Positions 35,805 to 47,261 of a stretch of 64,000 bases of DNA are shown piece after piece. Origin of the DNA: Sporodiniella umbellata (lineage: Eukaryota; Mucoromycota; Mucoromycetes; Mucorales; Rhizopodaceae); NCBI GenBank assembly GCA_025677835.1, contig JAIXMR010000016.1:124001-188000 (forward strand), given 5' to 3'. The position numbers and the translations under genes are program-made. Numbering within the stretch: the first letter of the stretch is position 1; every line of letters begins with the position of its first letter. Under the pieces are notes generated by a model. That model was given only the letters and a program-made list of their open reading frames with translations. It made no database searches and was not told the origin of the DNA.

Positions 35805-37553
35805 GAGAGAGAGAGAGATTCAAACTTACAGTGCGTTGTTTGCTTTTAAGGCTTCAGCAGCCTTGTATGCCTTGGCGCTCTCGATCAATTCTTTTCTTCT
35901 CAACTCGTTTGCACGCAATCCAGCTTCATGTGCTTCAATTCGATCTCTCTCTCTGTTCCGGCTGTTGATATTAGCCCATACGTTCTGTTTTTGATCTTCG
36001 GCATTGAATGTACGTTCATCCAGTTCTTTTAGCTCTCTAGAGTATTTGACAATCTGGTCCACTTCGTTGTTACTTTTGGCATGTTCAAGACGAGCGATCA
36101 GTTGAGCTTTTTCAAGAGCGGCGTTGCTGGATGAGCCCTTGACGGATCGCTTCTTTTCAATCATCTCGTTTACTTCTTTATCATTCAAAACGTAGTCTCT
36201 GGCAGACTTGATATCATTGCGCTTTCGGTTAACTAAATCCATCGAGGGTGCACGTACTCTATCGTATTCGAGAGTAGACAGGAATCGAGAATATTCATGC
36301 TATCACAAAATCTATATAAAAAGGGACAGAACCACTTTCATTTCTTACTTGAGATAAGGGCTGATTAGATACAATGTCCATCGTAAATACTTTTTCAGCT
36401 TTTCCGTGCTTTAATTTCACAGCTTGGTTACTCCATGTGCTTTCACCAATCTTGTATGTCTTGTGCCATGGCACAACCTCTAACACTTGACAGATTCTAT
36501 AGACTGCTGCTTTTTTTTGGGAGTCGTGCCCGATAAAAACACGAACAAAACCATCTAAAGAAAGAGATGAGAAGAGCGTTCTCATCCGAAAAGACAAAGC
36601 TTGTTTTACCAATCACCAAATTCTCAAAGAAGGGTGCAAATAACCATTTTTCAATCATATGTCTTGTAATACAGGCGGATTGAATTTCATCGAGCTGCGG
36701 TACACGTTTCTTGGACTGTAGATGGATTAGAAACAGACACGGTTCATCTTTAAGGCTTTACTTTATTTTCACTCTCGTCTTCCGATCCTGCTGATTCACC
36801 TGAGCTATGTTCATAATCACTTTCATATCGCCTGTGTCTTTTCCTATCTGGGCTATCCTCTCCATCGTCATGACCGCGTCTGCTACGAACTTTGTTTTTC
36901 TCTTCTCTACGTCTCGCTAATTCTGAAAGTGCATGTGAAGTACCGCTTCCTTTGGCTCTTGCAGATCCTATAGAGTGTCATTGTCACTAGAAACGGCTCG
37001 TTTCTTTTTTTTTTTTTTTTTTATTATTATTATTATTACTTCGTGTGATATCCTCTCTTCTACCATCCTTTAATAACTTTCTAACCTCTAATCTTTCTAA
37101 ATTTCTCTGTCTTTCTTCTGAACGTTCTGCAAGAATTCTTTCTCTTTCCACCTCAGGTAATGCTTGCAATCTAATCGTCATCAGTATCAAAACTGATTTT
37201 TTTTTTTTTTTTTTCAATGACAAACCTTCTTCTGTCATCTTCATCTTTATAAAGATCAGGACCATATTCATCAATATCTTCCATATCTTCTTCTTCATCA
37301 ATGCCTATTTCTTCTTCATCTGAATAGGCAGCGTCTTCATCTGAATCAAACCCCCTATGGTTTTAACTGATGTCAATGCAACAGACTTTTTTTTTTTTTT
37401 GTTTCTATATTTTTTTAAAAAAAAAAAAAAAAAAAACCTCTTTCTAGACTTTTTTTTAGATTTCGTTGATTGGCTGGCTCTTTTTAAAGCTTCTGCTTGT
37501 TCAACCTCCTCATTGGTGGTCATTGAAAGGATCATGTCGTCAATGTTCTCCAT
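35580..37553 (-). CDS. RTF1: RNA polymerase-associated protein Rtf1 (Paf1 complex)
   Basis: Rtf1 couples the Paf1 complex to elongating RNA polymerase II and promotes H2B ubiquitination. The start is at 37553 (MENIDDMILSMTTNEEVEQA) and the stop TAA at 35580-35582. Order: an acidic Ser/Asp-rich N-terminus (DEEEIGIDEEEDMEDIDEYG), a charged helix (QALPEVERERILAERSEERQ, the histone-modification-domain area), a Ser/Arg/Lys-rich region, then a Plus3 domain (SACITRHMIEKWLFAPFFEN, DGFVRVFIGHDSQKKAAVYR, YKIGESTWSNQAVKLKHGKA) and a long C-terminal helix (AQLIARLEHAKSNNEVDQIV). There are about eight exons. The last exon (SVVIDPLEPTRKPLAKL) sits behind a long A-run intron. The domain order and lengths are normal. 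Confidence 0.9.
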
Positions 37554-37750
37554 GCTGTATAATTGTCTATCGAGAGAGGTCTTGAAAGATTTTCAAGTTT
37601 AAAAAAGCAATAATTTTCAAGAGTGAGTTATCGTCATAAAGATTCAAAGGCCGTTTTTTTTTTTTTTTTTTTTTTCCTAAAACTGGAACGTTTTAAAATT
37701 CAGAGAAAAACTGGTTTTTTAATCGCTTTTTGTTCTAGAAAGTGTGAAGC

Positions 37751-39155
37751 ATGAGATTACGTGTTCGTCATTCAGAAGGTGTTATAACTTTGGACGCTAT
37801 TGAAGAAAATCAGAGTATACTTGAACTCAAACAGCGCATTGTCCAAACCTTGGGATACAAAAGTCCTATTCAAAGTCGGTTGTTTTCTTTTCTGAACCTA
37901 CACTTATCTATTTGTTAGTCTCTGGAGGATATCCGCCCAAAACAATTTCGGATGACACACTGACCGTCCAAACCAGTGGGCTTCGAAACGGTGATACTTT
38001 GAACTTGAAGTTACTAGACACGCCGATTCAACCCAAACTAAAAGAAGGAATGGTTCAAACAGACCATGGCTTCTTGATATTGAGAGTAAGATATGCCAGG
38101 GGCCTAAAGAAGACAATGCGTGTGTGCGTGTGTGTGCGTGTGTGTGTTTCTTATCTTTGCGTTTTATACAGGAAATGGAGGATGATAATTCCTGTCTGTT
38201 TCGATCTGTTGGTAACTAGGCATCAACAAAAAAAAAAAAAAAAAAAAAACTATTAGTTTCTTACTCTTCATGCAAAGGATACGTTTTATTTCGAGACCCA
38301 AGTATGTTTTCACAACTAAGACAACGTAAGTAGAGTAGCAAAAAGAAGGGCTTCTTTTGAATTAGTCTATAGTTGTTGCCGATAGAATTCAACAAGATCC
38401 AGAGTCTTTTCCCGATGTTGTGTTGGGGTAAATAGTCATCAATTTATATATCAATCAGAAAAGCTGATCCCTCTATTCTATAGACAAGATAGAGGTAGAG
38501 ATCTATTTGGATGTTGTTGGATCAGAGATGCTTATTATTATTTTTGATACTCTAGAAAAATATATAGAATGGATTCAGAAGTCTACCTCATGGGGAGGAG
38601 CGATAGGTAAGTAGATAGGTCATCTACTTTTGTATAACACTACGTTAGAGCTTTCCATCCTTTCGGATCATTTCAGAGTTGGTAAATCTAAAAGAAAACA
38701 TGAATTGAAAAGCGATGATTCACACCTACAGAAAAGAGATAGATAGTGTCGATATCCAAACTGGAAGAATTGATAGATTTGGTGAAGGGAAATTCAATGA
38801 GAGAGTATTGATTGTCTATAGTGGCATCCGTAAATAAGAACACGTGTGTTTCTTTTGTACCTAAACGTGTTATTTTCTTTAAAAAAAAAAAAAAAAAACA
38901 AAGATTATGACGCGCTAGTACTTGCGCCTACACCTGACAGCCCTAAAGAGTTTGATCAAATAAGATTTCCAATCAAAGAAGAGAGTGTTCTTGTCGCTAT
39001 CAAGGAACTAGCAGCTAATTTAAAAAAGGTCAGAAAGATAAAGCATACACACATGATTTGTACTGATACTTTTACCCTAGAACCATAAGTATACTGACGT
39101 TACTAATTTTACACTTCGATGTGAACAATGTCGTGCAGGATTAAAGGGTGAAAAA

Positions 39156-39189
<34 letters not shown>

Positions 39190-39348
39190 AAAGAAAAATT
39201 CGTAGTGTCAGACACCCCTTGTTCACATTTTCTTGATTAGATGCTCAAAATCATGCTGCAGTAAGCTTTAGTCAATCGATCGATGGACGGTTAACGTCTT
39301 TTTTTTTAGAGTACGGGCCATACCAGATTTATAGAATATCACGATTAA
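37751..39348 (+). CDS. OTU1: Ubiquitin thioesterase Otu1 (YOD1), OTU plus zinc finger
   Basis: This is a Cdc48-associated deubiquitinase. The N-terminal UBX-like domain (MRLRVRHSEGVITLDAIEEN) is followed by the OTU catalytic Cys in EMEDDNSCLFRSVGYVLFRD (TGT at 38193-38195), WGGAIELSILSDHF, IDRFGEGKFNERVLIVYSG with the catalytic His in GIHYDALVLAP, and a C-terminal C2H2 finger (CEQCRAGLKGEKDAQNHAA, STGHTRFIEYHD). I read 13 exons, including one of 11 nt (38484-38494) and one of 20 nt (39241-39260). The 11-nt exon supplies the middle of LGQDREKYIEWI, as in yeast and human Otu1. My base count for the exon before it (38374-38427) comes out one nucleotide short, so that boundary or a sequencing indel needs rechecking. 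Confidence 0.88.
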
Positions 39349-39460
39349 AGAGGGATTAATTTTTATTATGACTATTAATAAATATATACATCAACAGGTA
39401 GAGGGATTATTGTTATTATGATTATAGATAGTAATGTGTGTGTGTGTATGGTATAAAGGG

Positions 39461-41537
39461 TTAACGTTGATAGATATTTTGTGGAAATTTTACAACGTAA
39501 GAAGGTTGATGATGTTGAGATAAAAGAGTGGGTTTTCTGGTCTGATGAAATGTTCTTTCGGGTGTAAAAGGAAACCGATAGACATTTTTATCCATCTGCT
39601 GTACTTTTTCCATCTGTTCTAATGCTTCGGCTGCTGTTTGAGGATGATGTACGTTCACGTCATAATAGTTGAACCGACAGTTGAAGATCAAGTCGATTTC
39701 CTCGAGCGATTTTCCCTAGCGTTCACTGGTTAATATATACAGAGAGACGATAGGGGGGGGGGCTTACGTTGGTTTCTGGGAAATAGAGATGGATAGTGAT
39801 AGCAATGAGTAGACACATGACACAAAAAAAGAGGTAAGTTCCCCACCGAATCTTCACTAGCATGATAGGTGTTAGCTGTAGAATAGCGTAGGTAGCAAGC
39901 CAATTGGAGGCAGTGGAGATGCCTAACGCTTTGGCACGAACGCCTTGTGAATACAGTTCGGCAGGAACAACCCAGCCCAAAGTACCCCATGTACAGGCAT
40001 AAAATGCCACATAGCAATAGGTCACCACCAAGAACCCTACGGTGGGAGCGTTGGTATCAAACAAGACAAACATGGGAGCCCGACGTGTTAACAGACTGCT
40101 GCTTTCTACTGTTTCCTCGGTGTAACCAAAACCATGCAAGCCTGACAAAATAGCCATCACCATCAAACAGACACAACACAACATGGCCCCAATGATCATG
40201 GTTGGCCTTCGACCCCATTTATCAATCTAAAGAAGAAAAAGGAGAGTAAGAAGGCAGGATATGAAAAGGAAACATACAAAAAAGATAGCTGGGATTGTAG
40301 CCAGTAGGTTGATGGAACCACTCAGTGCGTTGGCTAAACCAATCAATCAATAAAGGTTTGTACATATCACACTCTTGTTTCTATTTTACCAAACAGGGTG
40401 ATATCTCTTCCAGAGAGTCCGGCAGCACGAAAGATTTGGGGTGTAAAGACCCTAAAGAGGATGATGAGTCTACACACGGACTCTTTTTAAAAAAGAAATC
40501 AAACCTTACAAGATAGCATTGACACCCGTGAGCTGTTGAAAGATCTGTACGGCCATGCCAAAGACAAGCCTTCTCCGGTTGTTTTCATGGCCTGATTGAA
40601 ACAGGCGCTTGTATTTGTTTTGTTTGAATATCTTATGCTCAAAGGTGATGTTCTGTCTCATTTCAACAAATTCCATCAAGACGTCTGTATGGGTGGTGGT
40701 GCCGTCACCACGAAGTTTGGCAAGCGTATAGAGTGCTTCGGTCGTATGTTTTTTATCGATAGAATGCCGCGGACTTTCGGGAATAATCAGGATGAGACCG
40801 ATCAGTAAGAAGAGGGCAGGGATTAATTGAAGACCGATGGCGAGTCTGAAATAGATCAATACAAACCCTTACGTTATCTATTTTTGGGGGTTTTTACCTC
40901 CAGCCAGTGGATCCAGCCGTGTCTATGGATTGATCATCTTCAGAAGATTTGTCCATGTTCACAAACACATAGTCCATCCAGTAGGAGGTGGCAATACCCA
41001 GCGTAGTAGTAAATTGTTGCAAAGACATCAACCTTCCCCGTACGTTCTTTGGAGCCATTTCGGATTGAACTAGTGTAAAAGATTAGCCAAAAGAGAAAGA
41101 AAAAGAGTGAGGTTACATAAGGGAACGGCCATTGAAAGCATCCTAAAGAAAGTGTCAGTAAAGAAGTGTCGGTAGATGGGTGGTTTTTTTTTTTTTTTTT
41201 ACCCCATACTGATGCCTGTGATACCCCTTCCGCCATAGAGTGTGTTGAGGTTCCCAGCTCCTACTTGTAACACATTGCCAAAGATAAAGGTAATAGTGCC
41301 CAAAGACATCAACGCCTTCCTTCCCACTGTATCTGCCAAAGGGCCAGAGATAATCGCGCCTACCACGGCGCCTGCTAACAAGGCACTAATCAAAAGACCG
41401 TTTGTGTTATCGTCCACAAAAGCCATGTCTCTCTTAAACGAAGGCATCAACACCACACCTGTCATAATGGCAAAATCATAACTAAAAAAAAAAAACAGTC
41501 CAGTTATCCTTCTGATTTCCTTCTCTATCGCTCTCAT
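39461..41537 (-). CDS. MFS sugar transporter, 5' end uncertain
   Basis: This is a hexose-type major facilitator transporter of the plasma membrane. Motifs read SYDFAIMTGVVLMPSFKRDM (end of TM1), GPLADTVGRKALMSLGT (loop 2-3 motif), RGITGISMG, PESPRHSIDKKHTTEALY, FQQLTGVNAILVFTPQIFRA, FIDKWGRRPTM, WGTLGWVVPAELYSQGVRAK and YFPETNGKSLEEIDLIFN. The cytosolic C-terminal tail ends at 39461. About 12 membrane spans are covered from TM1 onward, over roughly seven exons. The 5' end is unclear. The frame can start at ATG 41537 without a first intron, but TTTTTTTTTTTTAG just before SYDF looks like a splice acceptor. I found no convincing first exon upstream. The substrate is probably a hexose, by family only. 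Confidence 0.82.
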
Positions 41538-41809
41538 TTACCCACACTAATCATAAAAAAACAACAACAACAAATAAAACCAGAAATCAACAATCATTCA
41601 AAAAAAAAAGTCCAATAGAGATTCAGTAAATGCGCCAAAAGAATATATTTTTGCGTTTTCTGTTTTTTTTTTTTTTTTTTTTTTTTTCTATTTTTTGGTT
41701 AAAACTAACGTTACAAGAAACCCTCCAAGAGCCAAAAAGCTTTTTGGAAAGGTTGTTTTATTGTTATTGAACAGTCCCTTTGTTTTTCTTTTTTTTTCTT
41801 AATTGTGCG

Positions 41810-41845
<36 letters not shown>

Positions 41846-43145
41846 AGCAATAAAACCGAACTCTTGTTGTGCTTGAAACTTTAAAACGCATGACGACAGA
41901 GTGTCGAAAGCGGGAAAGAAAATAATAAAAAAGAAAAAAGAAAAAAAGAAGAAAGGAAGCTCACTTGGGCTGATTTCAAAAAGCCACGCTTTCTATCAAA
42001 GTGTGTCACCCCTTCTAAATGAACTGTGTTTTGATTGGGGAAAAAGTTTTTTTCTTTGCCAATCGAAACTCACTGATAGAAATCTTTCTCGCGTATGAAA
42101 AATACTCGCGGGTGGTTTGAACTCAGTTTGTGTTTCTAGAAAGAACAAAGAGTCCATTCGGATTGTTCTCTTTTTAGGGAGAATTTTCTCAAGACAAAAA
42201 CCATACTTTGTATCGATCGTTTTTTTTTTTTTTTTTTTTTTTTTTTTCTAATAGCGCGTTCTATCCACACTGCTCCGGTGGCTGGCATCGTCCATTGGAC
42301 AGTTTGTATCACTTCATTTTCTTCTGTATCACGTCTTGAGAAGGGGATTATAGAAAACGGCAGGTCGTTTTAATCACACATCACACAGCGTCGATAGGCT
42401 TTGGCAAAGTAGCTGCGAAAAGAAAGATCCTCTGCAAGTGTCAATCTTACGCTTGGATCTAGATAACATTACATAGTATTATTCACCTATCAAACATTGC
42501 TTTGGCTTATTTCCGAGGGCTTCTTTTCGCGTCAATGTGCTATCTCAATTACGTTCTACGTCTTTAGACAACCCTGTATAGGTCGGTTTATTTTCTCTCT
42601 AAGCCTCTACACGTCGTCAAACCGCAGCCGGGAATAGACTCCAAGTCACAAGAGTTGTCTACCCTGATTGTTTTGGCTGGTTTGTCTCTAGGCCAAAAAG
42701 AGATTAGCCTATCAAAGTATAAGCCATAGAAAAGACGGGCTGCTACAGACACGTACAAAAAAAAAAACTTGCCCTCTAAAAAGAGGATGACGTAGATTGA
42801 GCCAAAGTCGCGTAGCGGAGTAAAAAAAAACAAGTAGTGATCAAAAAAAAAAAAAAAAAAAAAAGTTTTCGATTTTACCTTTTGCTTTTTGTAAAAAGAA
42901 AAATCCAGTTCTTTTTTTTTTCTATACATTTTTTTTTTTTTTTTTTTTTTTTTGTTTTAAAATTCCAAATTTTTTTTTTACTTTATTAAAAAAAAAAATA
43001 AACTTTTTTTTTTTCACTTTATTGTTGAAATCTAATGTAGTCAAAACCTATAAGGATAATGAATGTTTTACTGATACTTTCTATTTTAGATTAAGCACAG
43101 CACACAACCCTTTACAACCCAAGGAACAATCAATAGACAAATACT
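41538..43145. other. Spacer between transporter and importin genes
   Basis: This is 1.6 kb with no accepted gene. It is the divergent promoter of the transporter (-) and importin beta (+). T-runs of 20-32 nt occur at 41662-41687, 41810-41842 and 42220-42247, and A/T-runs at 42843-43015. The GC-richer stretch 42250-42720 has no open frame with protein character. It may contain the unseen first exon of the transporter. Confidence 0.45.
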
Positions 43146-46100
43146 ATGGACGCCTCTGTACTTCTTGCCAACTCCCTTTCAACAGGTTAGTTTTCAAATT
43201 CATTCTCTTTATTTACTCTTTCCTTTTTTTTTCAAAAAAAAAAAAAGATCGTGCTTTGCGTGAAGACGCCACTCGTCAATTAGAAGCATTAGCACAAGAA
43301 AACTATGTAAGTCACAAAAGACAAAGCTACGTTGTGTTCCGTTTCCTCATCTAGTTCTAAATACAACAGGCAAGCTATGTGGGTTCTTTGTGTCAAATCT
43401 TGACCAATGAATCAGCTGATGATGCTACGCGCATGTCGGCTGGTCTTGCTGTCAAAAACAGTTTGACTGCCAAGGTAAGCTTATGGTTTGCCCTTCTCTC
43501 TTTTAATCTTTGGCATGATGTAGGACTTTAGCCGTAAAGAGGAATTCTCTGCAAGATGGCTTTCTATGCCTTCCGATCTCCGTAATCAAGTTCAATTGGG
43601 TGTTCTTCAATGTTTGGGTTCACCTAAAAAAGCAGTAGGCAACATTTCTGGACAGGTAAAACAACCCTTGTTTTTATAGCCTATTGACCTATCTTCTCTC
43701 AACAAAAGGTAGTCGCTGCCATTGCTGAAATCGAACTACCTTTGGGCGGTTGGACTGATCTGATCAATACGATGTTGACCAACATCCAAACAAACGATGC
43801 TACGCTTAAACAATCCACTTTACAAGCCATTGGTTACGTGTGTGAATCTATTGTAAGTGAAAGGAGAAAAAAAAAAAATGTATTCTATCAAACTAAACCA
43901 TCCTATTTTAGGACCCCAACGTACTCGTGGCACAATCCAATGGTATCTTGACGGCTATTGTTCAAGGAGCCCGTTCAGAAGAACCAAGGTAAGTCACAGA
44001 CGCCTCTTTTCCCACTCATTTTTTTTTTTTTTTTCTAGTGTTGAAGTACGTTTGGCTGCCATCAATGCTTTGATTAACTCTCTTGATTTCATCAAAGGAA
44101 ATTTTGAACGCGAGGTACGTTTAAGAAAAAAAAAAAAAAAAACAACAGGGAGATTGACTGGGGGAAACACTAGGGTGAAAGAAACTTTATTATGCAAGTC
44201 GTATGTGAAGCCACTCAATGCGAATACAGCGATCTTCAGGTGGCTGCTTTCCAATGTTTGGTTCGTATTATGCAAACGTATTACGATAAAATGCGTGTTT
44301 ATATGGAGAAAGCCTTGTTTGGTGTAAGTTTTATACACTTGAAAAGAATCTAGCAAAGGGAAACTCAACAGCTTTCTTTAGTTGACTATCTCTGGTATGA
44401 ACAACGAGGACGAACGTGTGGCTTTACAGGCGATCGAATTCTGGTCTACAGTGTGTGATGAAGAAATGGATATTAAAGACGAATTGTACGAGGTAAGTCG
44501 ACCGCACACGTTTGCTTTCCCCCCCCCCCTCAACTTAATCCATGGCTTTACACTAGTCAAGAGAGATTGGCGAACAACCCGAACGAGAGCTTCATCATTT
44601 CGCCGAACTGGCTCTTCCTGAAATTCTTCCTAACCTATTATGGATCTTGACGAAACAAGAAGAAGATTACGATGAGGACGATTGGTCAGTGTCCATGTCC
44701 GCAGCCACCTGTCTCTCGTTGCTTGCCCAATGCGTTGGTAATTTGGTGATTACGCAGGTAGTGCCTTTTATTGAAACCAATATCCAAGACGAGGACTGGC
44801 GAAAGAGAGAAGCGGCCGTCATGGCCTTTGGTTCTATTCTGGAAGGACCTGATGCTAACGTGCTAACGCCTTTGGTCGATCAAGCCTTGCCTACATTAAT
44901 CCAAATGATGCGTGATAACGTAGTTCACGTAAAAGATACCGTAGCCTGGACATTAGGCCGCATCTGTGAGCTATTGACGCACTGTATCAAACCCGAACTC
45001 CATCTGAACGATCTCTTGAGTGCGCTTGTCTATGGTTTGCAAGATAGCCCTCGTATTGTCGGCAACTGTTGTTGGGTAAGAAGTAGTCTAACGTTGACAC
45101 GACCTCATATTTTTCTCTCTAGTCATTGATGAACCTGGCTGAGCAATTGGGTCCTAGCATTGGAGATGAAGCTCCCCATTCGCCTCTTTCACCCTTTTTC
45201 GAAGGTATCATCACCGCCCTCTTACAGTTTACAGACAGAACCGATAACGAGGCCAACTGCCGTACGTCTGCTTACGAAGCCATCTCGACCCTGGCCATGT
45301 TCTCTGCCAACGATTGTATCCAAACAGTCCAGAACGTAGTATTGACCGTTTTGGACCGTTTAGAACGTACAATGGCTATGGAAGGCCAGATATTGGATGC
45401 CGATGACCGAGCCAACCACTCTGAACTCCAATCCAGTCTGTTGGGTGTATTGACCAACTGTGTGCGTCGTCTATCGAGCGATATCAGCGTCGTTGCCGAT
45501 CGAATCATGACAGTCGTGCTTCAACTGCTCAACACACAATCCAAAATGGCCACCACCACAGAAGATGCCTTCCTGGCTGTCGGTGCTATGGCCAATGCGC
45601 TCGAGGCTAACTTTGGTCGTTATGTGGAGTCCTTTATCCCCATACTCTGTAATGCGCTACAAAACCCTGCCGAATACCAGCTGTGTTCGATTGCAGTAGG
45701 TATTATTGGTGATGTTTGCCGTGCGCTAGGTAAAGAGATTGCACCTTACTGTACTGACCTGATGCAACTGTTGGTCAGTAACTTGCAAAGCCCAGTATTG
45801 CACCGCACTGTCAAGCCTGCCATCCTGTCATGCTTTGGGGATGTAGCTCTAGCCATCGGTGAACTCTTTGGATCTTATCTGGAGGTAGTGATGATGGTTT
45901 TACAACAAGCCGGTAGTATGCGCGCAGATAAAGAAAACTTTGATATGGTGGACTATTGCCATACACTTTACGAAGGCGTGATTGAAGCTTATGTAGGTAT
46001 CGTCCAAGGATTGTGTAATACCCAAACTGCTCCAGCCCTCTTGCCTTTCTTACCTCCCGTTTTCGAGTTCCTTCATGTGGTTGCTCTCGAACCTGCCAAA

Positions 46101-46356
46101 ACAGATTCTCTCACTCGTTCCATTCTTGGCTTATTGGGTGATTTATGTGAAACTTTTGGTGGACAACTCAAAAACTTTTTGATGCAAGACTGGGTTGCTG
46201 GTTTAATAAAAGAGGCTAGAACTAGCCGTCATTATGATCAGACTACTAAAGAGACTGCTCGTTGGACCAAAGAAGTAAGCTTCATAAACAAGTTGTAGAA
46301 AAACATACTCACCTCTTTTTTTTTTTTTTTAGATGATCAAGCGTGCCACCAACTAA
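43146..46356 (+). CDS. KAP95: Importin subunit beta-1 (karyopherin beta, Kap95)
   Basis: This HEAT-repeat import receptor carries importin-alpha/NLS cargo through nuclear pores. The start at 43146 (MDASVLLANSLST) joins RALREDATRQLEALAQENYA. Following segments are GLAVKNSLTAKD, WLSMPSDLRNQVQLGVLQCL, IELPLGGWTDLINTMLTNIQ, LVRIMQTYYDKMRVYMEKAL, the acidic-loop helix EEDYDEDDWSVSMSAATCLS, DWRKREAAVMAFGSILEGPD, VHVKDTVAWTLGRICELLTH and the C-terminal repeats to TARWTKE, spliced to a short last exon MIKRATN (46333-46356). There are about twelve exons; the 5' half is intron-dense and the 3' half nearly uninterrupted. The length and repeat order match Kap95/KPNB1. CRM1 in the same window gives import and export receptors 37 kb apart, probably by chance. 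Confidence 0.95.
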
Positions 46357-46895
46357 ATAATCTTCCCCCACACACACCCTCTCTCTCTTTTTTTTTTTTT
46401 TTTTTATAGTCCCCCCCCCTTTGCCCTTATATATTCTTGTTGCAACACATATCTCATATAAATATATAGATCCCACTATTTATATATATATATATATATA
46501 TGTATATTTATGTATACACTCACAAAACACACAAACATCATCCCTCCCCACCTTTCCCTCTCCCCTTTTTATTATCCCCCTTCCCCTCTTCTCTCCCCCC
46601 TCCCCTCCCCCTCCCCCTCTTCCCTTTATACTCTTTATATTTCTTTTACTCTATATAAACATTTTCTTTTGTTTCTTCTTTTTATATATCTATTTCCCCT
46701 TCTCCAGTTTTAAAATAATAAAATTAAAAAAAAAAAAAAAAAAAAAACTATATACATGTATTCGCGAGCATCTCATTTTGAGAGCCATAATAATATATTT
46801 TTTTTTTTTGATTTTATGTTTATACAACTATGCAAAAACAGAGTGGAGAAAGAGTGAGATTAGGTACAAGGGAAAGGATGTATGTATGTGTATGT
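46357..46895. other. Convergent 3' spacer with polypyrimidine tract
   Basis: This spacer sits between the importin and homeodomain 3' ends. It has a TA repeat at 46482-46503, then about 100 nt almost free of purines on the plus strand (46538-46630, mostly C and T), then an A-run at 46726-46747. The 211-codon open frame across it (46421-47056) is Pro/Leu/Phe/Ile low-complexity and runs antisense into the homeodomain gene. I do not accept it. Confidence 0.55.
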
Positions 46896-47261
46896 CTAAA
46901 GTGGTTTTGCTAACCGTTGTCGCTCTTTGGTTCGCATTGCCTGACGACGGTTTTGAAACCAGATCTGAACTGTTCTTGGACTCATTTTCAACTGACGACC
47001 AAGCTGGACTCTCATCTGAGTTGAAGGGAAAAAGGTACGGCGAAAGACCTTGCTGAGGACTTGAAGTTGTTCTGAACTGGCTCTCTTTCGTTTTGTTTTG
47101 AGTTGTTCTTCGTCCCAGTCTTCTTCGCGAAAGATATGTTCGGGTAAAGAGACGGGGGATGTATTTTGATAGTGAAAGGTGTCTTTGTTTAATAAAGCCT
47201 GGATGTTGAGTTTTTCGGGTTGGCTGGGCTTATTCAAAAGACTTTGAACCGATATCATCAT
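46896..47261 (-). CDS. Small homeodomain transcription factor
   Basis: A single exon encodes 121 residues, start 47261 and stop 46896. The homeodomain lies at residues 58-113 (KRKRASSEQLQVLSKVFRRT, then LGRQLKMSPRTVQIWFQNRR with WFQNRR at 101-106). The typical 60-residue spacing is kept, so it is not a TALE type. The protein ends only eight residues after the domain (RQRLAKPL). The N-terminus has a repeated motif, SVQSLLNKPSQ and NIQALLNKDTF, about 15 residues apart, which may be a short interaction motif. The family is similar to fungal Yox1/Pho2-like homeodomains, but I cannot name an orthologue. It is much shorter than most fungal homeobox regulators. An additional 5' exon is possible, since AAAAG just before the start could be an acceptor. 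Confidence 0.82.
   Translation of the reverse strand: MMISVQSLLNKPSQPEKLNIQALLNKDTFHYQNTSPVSLPEHIFREEDWDEEQLKTKRKRASSEQLQVLSKVFRRTFFPSTQMRVQLGRQLKMSPRTVQIWFQNRRQAMRTKERQRLAKPL

Noticed and set aside
46421..47056. 211-codon plus-strand open frame
   Set aside because: It is a Tyr-Ile, Pro-Leu-Phe low-complexity translation of TA and polypyrimidine tracts and runs antisense through the homeodomain gene.
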